Assembly (NCBI RefSeq): GCF_019195455.1
Contig: NZ_JAIMBW010000001.1
Location: 248,001-312,000, forward strand
DNA from: Gymnodinialimonas phycosphaerae
GTDB taxonomy: Bacteria; Pseudomonadota; Alphaproteobacteria; Rhodobacterales; Rhodobacteraceae
DNA: 64,000 nt
Direction: 5' to 3'
Under the pieces are notes generated by a model. It was given only the letters and a program-made list of their open reading frames with translations, searched no databases and had not been told where the DNA came from. Below, one piece after another: positions 37,061 to 46,041 of the stretch; position 1 is the stretch's first letter; each line of letters starts with the position of its first letter. Position numbers and translations under genes: made by a program.

Positions 37061-39511
37061 ATGGCTGATCTGCCAAGCACCGCACGGGTTGTCATCATCG
37101 GGGGCGGGGTCGTGGGGACCTCGGCGCTGTACCATTTAGCAAAGGGCGGGTGGAGCGATTGCGTGCTTTTGGAGAAGAACGAGCTGACGGCGGGCTCTAC
37201 CTGGCACGCAGCGGGGAATTGCCCCAATTTCTCAACGTCTTGGGCGGTGCTGAACATGCAGCGCTATTCGCTGGAGATGTACCGGACCTTGGCGGATGAC
37301 GTTGATTATCCGATGAACTACCACGTCACGGGCTCCCTGCGTCTGGGCCACACGAAAGAGCGCGCGCAGGAATTTCAACGCGTCCTCGGCATGGCTGAAT
37401 ATCAGGGCATCGACATGCGCATGGTCTCGAACGAAGAGGCCAAGGAGATGTATCCGTTCCTTGAGACCCACGACCTGTCCGGCATCCTTTACGACCCCTA
37501 CGACGGCGACATCGACCCCGCGCAGTTGACCCAGGCCATGGCGAAGGGTGCGCGCGATCTGGGGGCGCAGATCCACCGGTTCACGCCAGCAACGGGGGTC
37601 CGCCGTGAAGGCGGCGAATGGATTGTCGAGACGGAAAAGGGCGAGATCCGCTGTGAATTCGTCGTCAATGCGGCTGGTTACTACGCGCAGCGCGTGGGCG
37701 AATGGTTCAAGTCCCATGGTGGGCGCACGGTGCCGATGGTGGTGATGAGCCACCAGTATTTCCTGACCGAAGAGATCCCGGCGGTGAAGGAATGGACGGC
37801 GGCCAACGGCAAGAAGCTGCCCCTGATCCGCGACGTGGACAGCAGCTATTACCTGCGCCAGGACAAGAACGGCCTGAATCTTGGCCCCTATGAGCGCAAC
37901 TGCAAGGCCCATTGGATCACGCCCGACGATCCGATGCCGGAAGACTTCTCGTTTCAGCTTTATCCCGACGATCTGGACCGGCTGGAGTGGTACATCGAGG
38001 ACGCCATGGCGCGCGTGCCGCTTTTGGGCGAGGGCGGTGTGGGGCGCAATATCAATGGGCCCATTCCCTATGCGCCCGACGGATTGCCGATGATTGGCCC
38101 GATGCCCGGCGTGGTGAATGCTTTCGAGGCGCATTCCTTCACCTTCGGCATCGTGCAGGGCGGTGGCGCGGGCAAGGTGCTGTCGGAATGGATCATGCAT
38201 GGTGAGACGGAGTGGGACATGTGGGCGGTCGACCCGCGCCGCTATACCGATTACACCGACCATTCCTACTGCCTAGACAAGGCGCTGGAGACCTACGGGC
38301 ACGAATACGGGATGCATTTCCCTTGGAAATCCTGGCCTGCGGGGCGCAACAAAAAGCTGTCGCCCAATGATGGACGCGTGCGTGAATTGGGTGGCCAGAT
38401 GGGCGCCTATGCGGGGTGGGAACGGGCCAATTGGTTCGCCAAGCCCGGCGATGACACCTCGCTTGAGGCAACGGAGACGTGGGAGCGACATGGCCCATGG
38501 GAGCCGCGCGTGCGCGCAGAATGCGAGGCCGTGCGCGATGGCGTTGGCGTGTTGGACCTGCCGGGGTTCTCGCGCTTCAACCTGAACGGTGAGGGCGCGG
38601 CGGAGTGGCTGCGTGGACGCATCGCGGGCGCTTTGCCCAAGATCGGTCGCATGAACCTTGGCTATTTCCCGGACACGCGGGGCCGCATCCTGACGGAGAT
38701 GTCGCTGATGCGTCACGCGGAGGATGCGTTTACGCTGATCACCGCCGCCCCGGCCCAGTGGCACGATTATGAAGTGCTGTGGCGGGATGGTCTTCCCGAG
38801 GGCGTCAGCCTGACGGATCACACGGCGGAATACTCCACCCTCATCGTCACCGGCCCCAAGGCGCGCGATCTGTTCGAGGCGCTTGGAACCGAGGCAGACC
38901 TGTCGCTTGGCTGGTTGAGCCATCAGCCCGCCAAGGTAGCGGGCGTGCCTTGCGCGCTGGCGCGGGTGTCCTTTGCCGGGGAACTTGGCTGGGAAATCCA
39001 TGCCGCCAACGCCGATATGCCCGCGGTTTACGAGGCGGTCATCGGGGCGGGGGCCACGCCCTTCGGAATGTGGGCGCTGAACTCGCTCAGGATCGAAAAG
39101 GGGTATCGGGCGTGGAAGGGCGACCTTTCGACGGATTATTCGCTGCTGGAAGGGGGGCTGGAGCGGTTCATCAAGTTCGACAAGCCGCAGGATTTCCCCG
39201 GGAAGGCGGCGCTTTTGTCCGAGAAGCAGCGCGGATCGTCCAAGAAATTCGTGGTCCTCAGCGTCGACGCAGGGGCCGCGGATGCGCCCTACATGTCCAC
39301 GATCACCCACGACGGAAAAGTGGTGGGTGAAACGACGTCCGGCGCCTTTGGCTACCGCGTCGGCCACTCTGTCGCGCTCGCCATGGTGCGCGCCGATCTG
39401 GCCACCCCCGGCACGGAGTTGAACGTCAATATTTACGGAGAGATCTGCAAAGCCACCGTTCAGGGCGATGGGCCGATCTGGGACGCTGCGAATGAACGGA
39501 TCCGTGCATGA
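37061..39511 (+). CDS. Dimethylglycine/sarcosine dehydrogenase-like FAD and folate enzyme
   Basis: 816 residues in two parts. Residues 1-400 are a DAO-type flavoprotein, with the dinucleotide motif VVIIGGGVVGTSALYHLAKG and STWHAAGNCPNF, a histidine-containing region resembling the covalent FAD attachment site of the family. Residues 420-816 are the aminomethyltransferase (GcvT-like) domain, with LITAAPAQWHDYEVLWRDGL and FAGELGWEIHAANADMPAVY, which transfers the methylene group to tetrahydrofolate. The enzyme should oxidatively demethylate an N-methylated glycine or relative. It heads the cluster running to 46595 and lies opposite a LysR gene. Confidence 0.9.
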   Translation: MADLPSTARVVIIGGGVVGTSALYHLAKGGWSDCVLLEKNELTAGSTWHAAGNCPNFSTSWAVLNMQRYSLEMYRTLADDVDYPMNYHVTGSLRLGHTKERAQEFQRVLGMAEYQGIDMRMVSNEEAKEMYPFLETHDLSGILYDPYDGDIDPAQLTQAMAKGARDLGAQIHRFTPATGVRREGGEWIVETEKGEIRCEFVVNAAGYYAQRVGEWFKSHGGRTVPMVVMSHQYFLTEEIPAVKEWTAANGKKLPLIRDVDSSYYLRQDKNGLNLGPYERNCKAHWITPDDPMPEDFSFQLYPDDLDRLEWYIEDAMARVPLLGEGGVGRNINGPIPYAPDGLPMIGPMPGVVNAFEAHSFTFGIVQGGGAGKVLSEWIMHGETEWDMWAVDPRRYTDYTDHSYCLDKALETYGHEYGMHFPWKSWPAGRNKKLSPNDGRVRELGGQMGAYAGWERANWFAKPGDDTSLEATETWERHGPWEPRVRAECEAVRDGVGVLDLPGFSRFNLNGEGAAEWLRGRIAGALPKIGRMNLGYFPDTRGRILTEMSLMRHAEDAFTLITAAPAQWHDYEVLWRDGLPEGVSLTDHTAEYSTLIVTGPKARDLFEALGTEADLSLGWLSHQPAKVAGVPCALARVSFAGELGWEIHAANADMPAVYEAVIGAGATPFGMWALNSLRIEKGYRAWKGDLSTDYSLLEGGLERFIKFDKPQDFPGKAALLSEKQRGSSKKFVVLSVDAGAADAPYMSTITHDGKVVGETTSGAFGYRVGHSVALAMVRADLATPGTELNVNIYGEICKATVQGDGPIWDAANERIRA

Positions 39512-39616
39512 CTGGCCTGTTTCGATGACCGTCTGCCTCACCCACGTCACCGGAGGCTTGATACGGGCCGCCGCCGTGATACCTGCCGGCCAGTATTTTA
39601 CGGGAGAGGCAAGGCA

Positions 39617-40507
39617 ATGACGGAAATCACGATACTCGACGGCGGCATGGGGCAGGAACTGGTGGCACGCTCTGGCATGGCGCCCACGGCGCTGTGGTCC
39701 ACCGATGTGATGCGCGCGCAGCCCCATTTGGTGGGTGAGATTCACCGAGATTTCTTCCGTGCGGGCGCGCAGATCGCCACTGCCAATACCTATGCCATCC
39801 ACCGGGATCGTCTGGTCCGCGCTGAGGCCGAGGATGAGTTTGCAGCACTGCACGCAACCGCGCTTGAGCAGGCACTGAAGGCCCGCGACGCCCATGGCGC
39901 GGGGCGGGTGGCGGGGGCGATTGGTCCACTGGGGGCCTCTTACCGCGCCGATCTGACGCCCCAACACAGCACCGCCGTGGCGCTTTATGCCGAAATTGCC
40001 ACGCTGCACGTGCCCCATGTGGATCTGCTGATCTGCGAAACGATCACGTCCCTGGCCCAGGCCGAGGCGCTTGTGGACGGTGTGCTTGGCCTTGGCGTGC
40101 CCGTGTGGTTGGCCTTCAGCGTGGATGACAAGGACGGCACCCGCCTGCGCTCGGGCGAGGCGTTGGCCGACGTCCTGCCGATGGTGGGGGGCGCGGCGGC
40201 GCTTCTGGCCAATTGCTCGGTGCCCGAAGTAATGCCCGATGCACTGGAAATCCTGTCACGCGCGGGCCTGCCGTTCGGGGCCTACGCCAACGGCTTCACC
40301 GAGATCAGCGCGGGTTTTCTGGGCGATGCGCCCACCGTTGATGCCCTGACCTCGCGCACCGATATGGGGCCCGAGGCCTATGCCGATCACGTTATGGGCT
40401 GGATCGATCAGGGCGCCACGATCGTCGGCGGCTGTTGCGAAGTGAGCCCCGCACATATCGCGGAAATCGCCCGCCGGGTGAACGCCTTGGGGCGTGGTCC
40501 GACATGA
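39617..40507 (+). CDS. Homocysteine S-methyltransferase family protein (BHMT-like)
   Basis: 296 residues. The N-terminal ILDGGMGQELVARSGM and the zinc-binding cysteines in ALLANCSVPEVM (about residue 199) and IVGGCCEVSPAHIAEI (about 275) define the family, in which homocysteine binds zinc and takes a methyl group from betaine, S-methylmethionine or a similar donor. Next to a dimethylglycine dehydrogenase this suggests glycine betaine to dimethylglycine conversion, but the corrinoid MttB-like gene downstream is an alternative route. It starts behind GGGAGAGG and overlaps the following gene by ATGA. Confidence 0.87.
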   Translation: MTEITILDGGMGQELVARSGMAPTALWSTDVMRAQPHLVGEIHRDFFRAGAQIATANTYAIHRDRLVRAEAEDEFAALHATALEQALKARDAHGAGRVAGAIGPLGASYRADLTPQHSTAVALYAEIATLHVPHVDLLICETITSLAQAEALVDGVLGLGVPVWLAFSVDDKDGTRLRSGEALADVLPMVGGAAALLANCSVPEVMPDALEILSRAGLPFGAYANGFTEISAGFLGDAPTVDALTSRTDMGPEAYADHVMGWIDQGATIVGGCCEVSPAHIAEIARRVNALGRGPT

Positions 40508-40923
40508 CGGGCCTCAAGCGCCCGCTGCGACCACCCGATTGGTCCGACATGCACACAGCACCCCTGCGGGCAGAGCTGACAACGGCGCGCGCGGCCTATG
40601 AGGCGGCGCTAGGCCAGATGCCGCCCTGGGTCCAAGGGGCGATGAAGGTACGAAATTGGGTGGTGGGGCGGTTTGGCCTGAGGACGCCCACGATGGGGAA
40701 GGGAATGGCGGACCTGCCCATCGTCTCCGAGACGCCCGAGGCATACGAGCTTGGCCTCATCGACCGCCACCTGACATTCACGTTGGAAACGATCCGCGAG
40801 CGCGGCACAGCCCGCCTGATTACGCGGATCTGGTTCAACCATTGGACCGGGTGGGTGTACCTCGCCGTGGTCCTGATCCCCCATAAAATCATCGTGAAAC
40901 TGTCCCTCAGGAGGCTGGCATGA
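40504..40923 (+). CDS. DUF2867 domain-containing protein
   Basis: 139 residues. LRAELTTARAAYEAALGQMP, PWVQGAMKVRNWVVGRFGL and the C-terminal TRIWFNHWTGWVYLAVVLIP (then HKIIVKLSLRRL) match the DUF2867 layout as I know it. The function is unknown; the family often lies in small metabolic operons. It overlaps the preceding gene by ATGA and the following gene by ATGA, so it is firmly part of this cluster. The hydrophobic end may associate with the membrane. Confidence 0.78.
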   Translation: MTGLKRPLRPPDWSDMHTAPLRAELTTARAAYEAALGQMPPWVQGAMKVRNWVVGRFGLRTPTMGKGMADLPIVSETPEAYELGLIDRHLTFTLETIRERGTARLITRIWFNHWTGWVYLAVVLIPHKIIVKLSLRRLA

Positions 40924-41750
40924 CTATGGCTGATCGACACGAGGCCTTTGCGCGCCTCCACATGCAGGGGTGTTTCGTCATGCCCAACCCCTGGGATCGC
41001 GGCTCGGCCAGGATGATGGCGGCGTCTGGCGCGGTGGCGCTGGCGACCACCTCGGCGGGCCATGCCTTCACTCTTGGGCGACCGGACATGGGCGGCGTCA
41101 CGCGGGACGAGGCCCTGGCCCACGCGCAGGACATCGTGTCCGCCACGCCGCTGCCGGTATCGGGCGATTTCGAGAACGGTTTTGGCGATGATCCCGACAC
41201 CGTTGCCGAAACGATCCGAATGGCGGCCGAGGCGGGGCTGTCGGGCTGCGGGATCGAGGACATGGGGTTTGAGGGGGGCTTGCGCGCCTACGACTTCGAT
41301 CTGGCGGTCGCGCGCATCCGCGCCGCCGTGGCCGCTGCGCGCGCGCTGGGGCGGCCCTTTGTGCTGACCGCGCGGGCCGATGGGGTGATGAATGGCCTCT
41401 ACGATCTGGACGAGGGCATCCGCCGCTTGCAGGCGTATCAAGCGGCAGGCGCCGATTGCCTTTACCTGCCGGTGCCGCCGGGCAGGGCGGAATTGGCCCG
41501 GGTGTTGGCGGCGGTCTCGGCGCCCGTGAACGCGCTGTCGGTGGGGGCGCTACAGGACGTGTCGTTGGCGGATCTGGCCACCATGGGTGTGCGGCGCGTG
41601 TCCTTGGGCAGCCAGATGGCGCGGGTAACCCATGCGGTGATCCGCGACACGATGCGCCACGTTCTGGCCGGGGATTTCACACCCCTGAAGGCAAGCGCTT
41701 CAGGGGCAGAGGTTGATGCGATGCTAAGGGAGGGTAGCGCAAATGACTGA
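40920..41750 (+). CDS. Isocitrate lyase/PEP mutase superfamily protein
   Basis: 276 residues. The fold is shown by FVMPNPWDRGSARMMAASGA at the N-terminus, the metal site SGDFENGFGDDPDTVAETIR near residue 80, GCGIEDMGFEGGLRAYDFDL near 105 and FVLTARADGV near 145. The KKCGH-type loop with the catalytic cysteine of isocitrate and methylisocitrate lyases is not seen, so it is more like oxaloacetate hydrolase or a PEP mutase-like C-C lyase. It overlaps both neighbours, and the product may feed the C4 or one-carbon pool. The substrate is unknown. Confidence 0.85.
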   Translation: MTMADRHEAFARLHMQGCFVMPNPWDRGSARMMAASGAVALATTSAGHAFTLGRPDMGGVTRDEALAHAQDIVSATPLPVSGDFENGFGDDPDTVAETIRMAAEAGLSGCGIEDMGFEGGLRAYDFDLAVARIRAAVAAARALGRPFVLTARADGVMNGLYDLDEGIRRLQAYQAAGADCLYLPVPPGRAELARVLAAVSAPVNALSVGALQDVSLADLATMGVRRVSLGSQMARVTHAVIRDTMRHVLAGDFTPLKASASGAEVDAMLREGSAND

Positions 41751-43287
41751 TGTACTGGAGAAAAAGAGCCGTCGAGGCGGTGGCCGTGCCGCACGCGTGG
41801 CGGCAAGGGCGGCGGCATTGCCAGAGGACATGCGCCCGATCCGCGCCGGGATGGAAGGCGGCACGCTCAAGGTGTTGTCCGAGGCTCAGGTGGCCCAGAT
41901 CCACGAGGCGGCGCTAAAGGCGTTGGAAACGATTGGACTGGCCGATGCGCCGCAATCGGGCATCGATCTGATGGTCGGTGTGGGCGCGATCTTCGGCACT
42001 GATGGCCGCCTGCGCTTTCCGCGCCAGGTGGTGGAGGATGCCCTTGGCAAGGCCGCCCGGAACATCACGCTGATGGGCCGCGATCCGGTCCACGACATGG
42101 AACTGTCCGGCACCAAGGTGCACTACGGCACCGCGGGTGCTGCGGTGCACGTCGTGGACAGCGCGACCAACAGCTACCGTGAAAGTACGGCGCAGGACCT
42201 CCATGATGCGGCCCGCATAATGCAAGCCCTTGATAATGTGCATTTCTTCCAACGCCCCATGGTCTGTCGCGATGTGCTCGACAATCTGGAGATGGACATG
42301 AACTCCATCTACGCGTCGGTGTCGGGCACGACCAAACACATCGGGATGTCGTTCAGCGACCCCACCCATGTGGCGCCCTGCATGGACCTGATCCATATGC
42401 TGGCAGGCGGCGAAGAGGCGTGGCGCGCGCGGCCGTTCATCTCGAACTCGAACTGCTTCGTGGTGCCACCGATGAAGTTCGCCACGGAAAGCTGCGAGAC
42501 GATGGAGAACTGCATCCGCGCGGGCATGCCGGTGCTGCTTTTGTCGGCGGGCATGTCTGGGGCCACCGCGCCCTCGACCATCGCGGGGGCAGTGATGCAG
42601 GCAACGGCGGAATGCCTTGCGGGGCTGGTCTACGTAAATGCGCTGTCGCCGGGTTATCCGGCGATCTTCGGAACCTGGCCGTTCGGGCTGGACCTGCGCA
42701 CGGGGGCGATGTGCCTGGGATCCGGCGAGCAGGCGCTGTTGTCATCAGCCTGCGCGCAGATGCACCAGTTCTACGGCCTCCCCGGTGGGGCGGCGGGCGG
42801 CGCGTCGGACAGCAAGATGCCCGACATGCAGGCGGGGTGGGAGCAGATGTGCTCCAATGTGATGGCGGGGCTGTCGGGGCTAAACTTGGTCTATGAGGCG
42901 GCGGGCATGCATGCCTCACTTCTGGGATTTTGCCTGGACAGCCTGGTGTTGGCCGATGACCTGATCGGCCAGGCCATGCGCTGTGTGCGCGGGATCGAGG
43001 TGAATGAGGAGACGCTGGCACTGGACCAGATGGCCGAGGTCTGCCTGGGCGGCAATGGCCACTATCTGGGCACCGACAAGACGCTGGCTTTGATGCAGCG
43101 GGATTTCGTCTATCCGACCCTCGGTAACCGGATGAGCCCCAAGGAATGGGACGAGAACCAAAAGCCAGACCTGATCGTGAACGCCCGGGCGCGCAAGGAG
43201 AAGATCCTGGCCGAGGGGCGCTGCCTTGTCACACCGGATCTGGATCGTCGGGTACGCGAAAAATACGCCATGTATTTCGAGAGTTGA
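41743..43287 (+). CDS. Trimethylamine methyltransferase (MttB) family protein, non-pyrrolysine
   Basis: 514 residues, full length for the family, with no in-frame TAG; it is therefore a non-pyrrolysine MttB homologue like the glycine betaine methyltransferases. Characteristic sequences are VHYGTAGAAVHVVDSATNSY near residue 125, ISNSNCFVVPPMKFATESCE near 233 and GAAGGASDSKMPDMQAGWEQ near 352. These enzymes pass a methyl group from a quaternary amine to a corrinoid protein; no corrinoid protein or activase is seen nearby. It overlaps the previous gene by 8 bases. A structured inverted repeat follows. Confidence 0.9.
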   Translation: MTDVLEKKSRRGGGRAARVAARAAALPEDMRPIRAGMEGGTLKVLSEAQVAQIHEAALKALETIGLADAPQSGIDLMVGVGAIFGTDGRLRFPRQVVEDALGKAARNITLMGRDPVHDMELSGTKVHYGTAGAAVHVVDSATNSYRESTAQDLHDAARIMQALDNVHFFQRPMVCRDVLDNLEMDMNSIYASVSGTTKHIGMSFSDPTHVAPCMDLIHMLAGGEEAWRARPFISNSNCFVVPPMKFATESCETMENCIRAGMPVLLLSAGMSGATAPSTIAGAVMQATAECLAGLVYVNALSPGYPAIFGTWPFGLDLRTGAMCLGSGEQALLSSACAQMHQFYGLPGGAAGGASDSKMPDMQAGWEQMCSNVMAGLSGLNLVYEAAGMHASLLGFCLDSLVLADDLIGQAMRCVRGIEVNEETLALDQMAEVCLGGNGHYLGTDKTLALMQRDFVYPTLGNRMSPKEWDENQKPDLIVNARARKEKILAEGRCLVTPDLDRRVREKYAMYFES

Positions 43288-43293
43288 GAGAAC

Positions 43294-43344
43294 GGATTGC
43301 CCGACGCGCCGCCCACCCACCCACCCCGTCGCGCCGGGCAATCC
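43294..43344 (+). terminator. Large imperfect inverted repeat after the mttB-like gene
   Basis: Two 15-base arms (43294-43308 and 43330-43344) pair with a single mismatch around a 21-base C-rich loop containing repeated CCAC units. There is no T run after it. It may act as a processing or attenuation element between this gene and the dipeptidase-like gene, whose start is 43 bases further. Confidence 0.6.
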
Positions 43345-43387
43345 TTCGCCCTTGACCTTGGGGCACGGCATCGGTCAGATCGCTGCC

Positions 43388-44359
43388 ATGCGCATTGATG
43401 GTCTTCAGTATTGCAACTGGTCGCGCCGTATTTTCCAGGAAATGCGGGCAGGGGGGGTGGACGCGGTCCATGTCACCATCGCCTATCATGAGGTCTTCCG
43501 CGAAACGGTCCTGCAGATCGAGCGCTGGAACCGATATTTCGAGGATCATGGCGATCTGATCGTCCCTGCCAGGACCGCCGCCGATGTCGACGCGGCCCGC
43601 GCCTCGGGGCGGACGGCGATCATCTTTGGGGCGCAAAACCCGTCGCCCATCGAAGACGATATCGGGCTCGTGGAAATCCTGCACACCCTTGGCCTGCGGT
43701 TCATGCAGCTGACGTATAACAACCAGTCGCTGCTGGCGACGGGCTGCTATGAGGTCGAAGATCCGGGCCTGACCCGCATGGGGCGCGAGGTCGTGGCCGA
43801 AATGAACCGCGTCGGGCTGGTGGTGGACATGAGCCATTCTGCCGACCGATCGACCATTGAGGCGGCGGAGCATTCCGCCCGCCCGATCGCGATCACCCAT
43901 GCCAATCCGTTCGACTGGCACCCCGCCCGTCGCAACAAGCGGGCCGAGGTGATCGAGGCCGTCGTTGCGAGCGGTGGAATGATGGGATTTTCGCTGTACC
44001 CCCATCACCTCAAGGACGGCAGCGCCTGCACGCTGGATGGCTTTTGCGCGATGATGGCGGATATGGCTGAGCGCTACGGGGTGCAGCATTTCGGCATCGG
44101 CAGCGACCTGTGCCAAGACCAGCCCGATAGTGTGGTGGAATGGATGCGCGTGGGGCGTTGGACCAAGCAGATCGACTATGGCGAGGGGTCCGCCGACAAC
44201 GCAGGTTTCCCGCCGCAGCCGGAGTGGTTCGCGTCGAACGCGGATTTCCCCAACCTGGAGCGCGGCCTGCGAGACGTGGGCTTCGACGACGCCGGTGTGG
44301 CGGCGCTGATGGGGCGCAATTGGTACGACTTCTTCGACAAAAACTTCGGGCCCCTGTGA
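43388..44359 (+). CDS. Membrane dipeptidase (peptidase M19) family protein
   Basis: About 323 residues. TIAYHEVFRETVLQIERWNR near the start, RTAIIFGAQNPSPIEDDIGL, LGLRFMQLTYNNQSLLATGC, VVDMSHSADRSTIEAAEH near 155 and ITHANPFDWHPARRNK near 177 are the zinc-dependent renal dipeptidase fold; the metal-binding His of SHSA and THAN are present. There is no signal peptide, unlike the animal enzyme. ATG 43388 (MRIDGLQYCNWSRRIF) is chosen; longer reading would cross the inverted repeat. In this setting it probably hydrolyses a small amide or a D,L-dipeptide-like intermediate. It overlaps the next gene by TGATG. Confidence 0.85.
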   Translation: MRIDGLQYCNWSRRIFQEMRAGGVDAVHVTIAYHEVFRETVLQIERWNRYFEDHGDLIVPARTAADVDAARASGRTAIIFGAQNPSPIEDDIGLVEILHTLGLRFMQLTYNNQSLLATGCYEVEDPGLTRMGREVVAEMNRVGLVVDMSHSADRSTIEAAEHSARPIAITHANPFDWHPARRNKRAEVIEAVVASGGMMGFSLYPHHLKDGSACTLDGFCAMMADMAERYGVQHFGIGSDLCQDQPDSVVEWMRVGRWTKQIDYGEGSADNAGFPPQPEWFASNADFPNLERGLRDVGFDDAGVAALMGRNWYDFFDKNFGPL

Positions 44360-46041
44360 TGCAGCCCGCCCCGCAAGATATCGCGATGCGTGACCCGCAA
44401 GAGGTGATGACCCTGGCGCGCATGGGCTCCATGCACCAATCGCGGTTGTCATTCATGCGGGTTCTGCTGCGGCGGATGAAAGGGGAAGGCTGGCAGTTTT
44501 TCCGTCCCGAGTGGTCCGTGAATGCCAATGGCGAAGGCCACGCCGTCTATACTGCCCGCGCCAGCAACCGCGCCTATTCACTGGTCGCCTTCGCCCATGA
44601 TTTGCCCGCAGATCAGCGCAGTGACCGGGTGATCGCCACCGCTTGGGATGCGACCTTCGTGCTGTTCGATGGGGTGCCCACCGAAAGCGATATCAAGGAC
44701 TTGCGCGCCAATGTGCCGAAGCAAGAGGCGGGGCGCGTGTGTGACCGCGTGCTGACACTCAGTCGCGCCAACCGCTCGGTTCGGCTGTGGGATCATGTCG
44801 TCGGGGCGCTGGCCAAGGGCCAGCAGCCCGATGCCGCACAGATCGACGCGGTGGGCTACCTGATGCGCACGACCGCCGTCTACGGGTCCGCCAAGTTCGG
44901 CGCTGCCGACCGCGCCGCAATTGAAAACCGCCCCGAGTTGAATGCGCCCTTTCAGGCCGAGATGCTGACCGTCTATCTGATCCGGACGTTCGTTGCGGAT
45001 CTTGTCGAGCACATGGCCCGCACGCAGGGCACCGCCGCCGCGCGCCTTGATCCGGCCCTCAAACGCCGCTTCGGGATCGGCAATTCCACGGGGCTTGGCA
45101 TGGCGCCGTTCCTCGTCAATCACCCGCGGCTGATCCACAACTGGATCGCGGCACGCGAATGGGCGTTGGCCGAGGTGCGGGGCCTTGCCCGAGCCTCTGC
45201 CGCCGAAGTTGCGATCTTCCGCAGCTTCACCGACCGCGCCGCGCTCAATGCGCAAAAGTGGCACTCGGCCCACCCGATCCAGCAGGTCAAACTGACCCAG
45301 TTGCGCGCCGATATGGCCGCGTTGCAGACCCATCTGACGACATTCGATTTCAGCGCTGACCGACCCTGGAACGCTTTGTGGCGTTGGGCCGAAACCCATC
45401 TTGGCCTTGAGGGGCAGGAGCAGCTTGCCGCCCTTCTGCTGGAACCCTATGGCCCGCTGATCGACGATGCAGCGGGATGCATGGCCGCCGATGAGACGCC
45501 CGCGCGCATCGACGGACGCATGGACATCGACACCCTCAGGACCCTGATCGAACGCATCCACCCGCGCGCGCTTGGCACCGATTGGACTGCACCCGAGGCC
45601 TGCGCGCGGGTCTGGTACACCTCTGCCGAGAAGCTGGAGCCGCGATTGGGCGAGCGCGCCGAAGAAAACCTCGACGCTTATGCCAATGCGCTGTGTCCAG
45701 CCCATGATGCGGCGAAACTCTATGCGGCGCTTGAGGGTGCCCAAGGCCCCGTCGCGGCCTTCCTGCTGCATGCGCCCGAGCATCGACACACGGTCCGTCG
45801 CCTGCAGTTGGCCGCGACCCATCCCTATGCCGAAATTCGCGACAACACGACCCACGCCGATATGGCCCCCATCGACCTGCTGCGCGCCAAGCTCAGCTTT
45901 TTCGGGGCGACGCGGTTCGATCCCCGCTCGGACCGATGGCTGCGGATCACCATGTTCCAAAACGCGCCCTATCCGGATGAGCTGGCCCACGCCGACCCCG
46001 ATGGCTGGAGCTATCCGCCCCTTGCGGACGCCGCCCCGTGA
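44359..46041 (+). CDS. Hypothetical protein (560 residues), conserved-looking, in the methylated-amine cluster
   Basis: Cytoplasmic, largely helical, not recognised. Stretches that could define the family are LLRRMKGEGWQFFRPEWSVN near residue 36, AYSLVAFAHDLPADQRSDRV near 73, TAWDATFVLFDGVPTESDIK near 95 and GNSTGLGMAPFLVNHPRLIH near 258. No nucleotide-binding or metal motif is evident. It starts inside the stop of the dipeptidase gene (TGATG) and overlaps the DUF3726 gene at its end, so it is translated with both and must share their pathway. Confidence 0.8.
   Translation: MQPAPQDIAMRDPQEVMTLARMGSMHQSRLSFMRVLLRRMKGEGWQFFRPEWSVNANGEGHAVYTARASNRAYSLVAFAHDLPADQRSDRVIATAWDATFVLFDGVPTESDIKDLRANVPKQEAGRVCDRVLTLSRANRSVRLWDHVVGALAKGQQPDAAQIDAVGYLMRTTAVYGSAKFGAADRAAIENRPELNAPFQAEMLTVYLIRTFVADLVEHMARTQGTAAARLDPALKRRFGIGNSTGLGMAPFLVNHPRLIHNWIAAREWALAEVRGLARASAAEVAIFRSFTDRAALNAQKWHSAHPIQQVKLTQLRADMAALQTHLTTFDFSADRPWNALWRWAETHLGLEGQEQLAALLLEPYGPLIDDAAGCMAADETPARIDGRMDIDTLRTLIERIHPRALGTDWTAPEACARVWYTSAEKLEPRLGERAEENLDAYANALCPAHDAAKLYAALEGAQGPVAAFLLHAPEHRHTVRRLQLAATHPYAEIRDNTTHADMAPIDLLRAKLSFFGATRFDPRSDRWLRITMFQNAPYPDELAHADPDGWSYPPLADAAP

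Noticed and set aside
35993..37135. A longer LysR-family product starting at 37135.
   Set aside because: The extra 99 residues would be read from the repeat and the divergent promoter, and the family begins at 36838.
38273..40018. A 581-codon leftward frame across the DMGDH-like and BHMT-like genes.
   Set aside because: Both rightward genes have full family motifs over their whole length.
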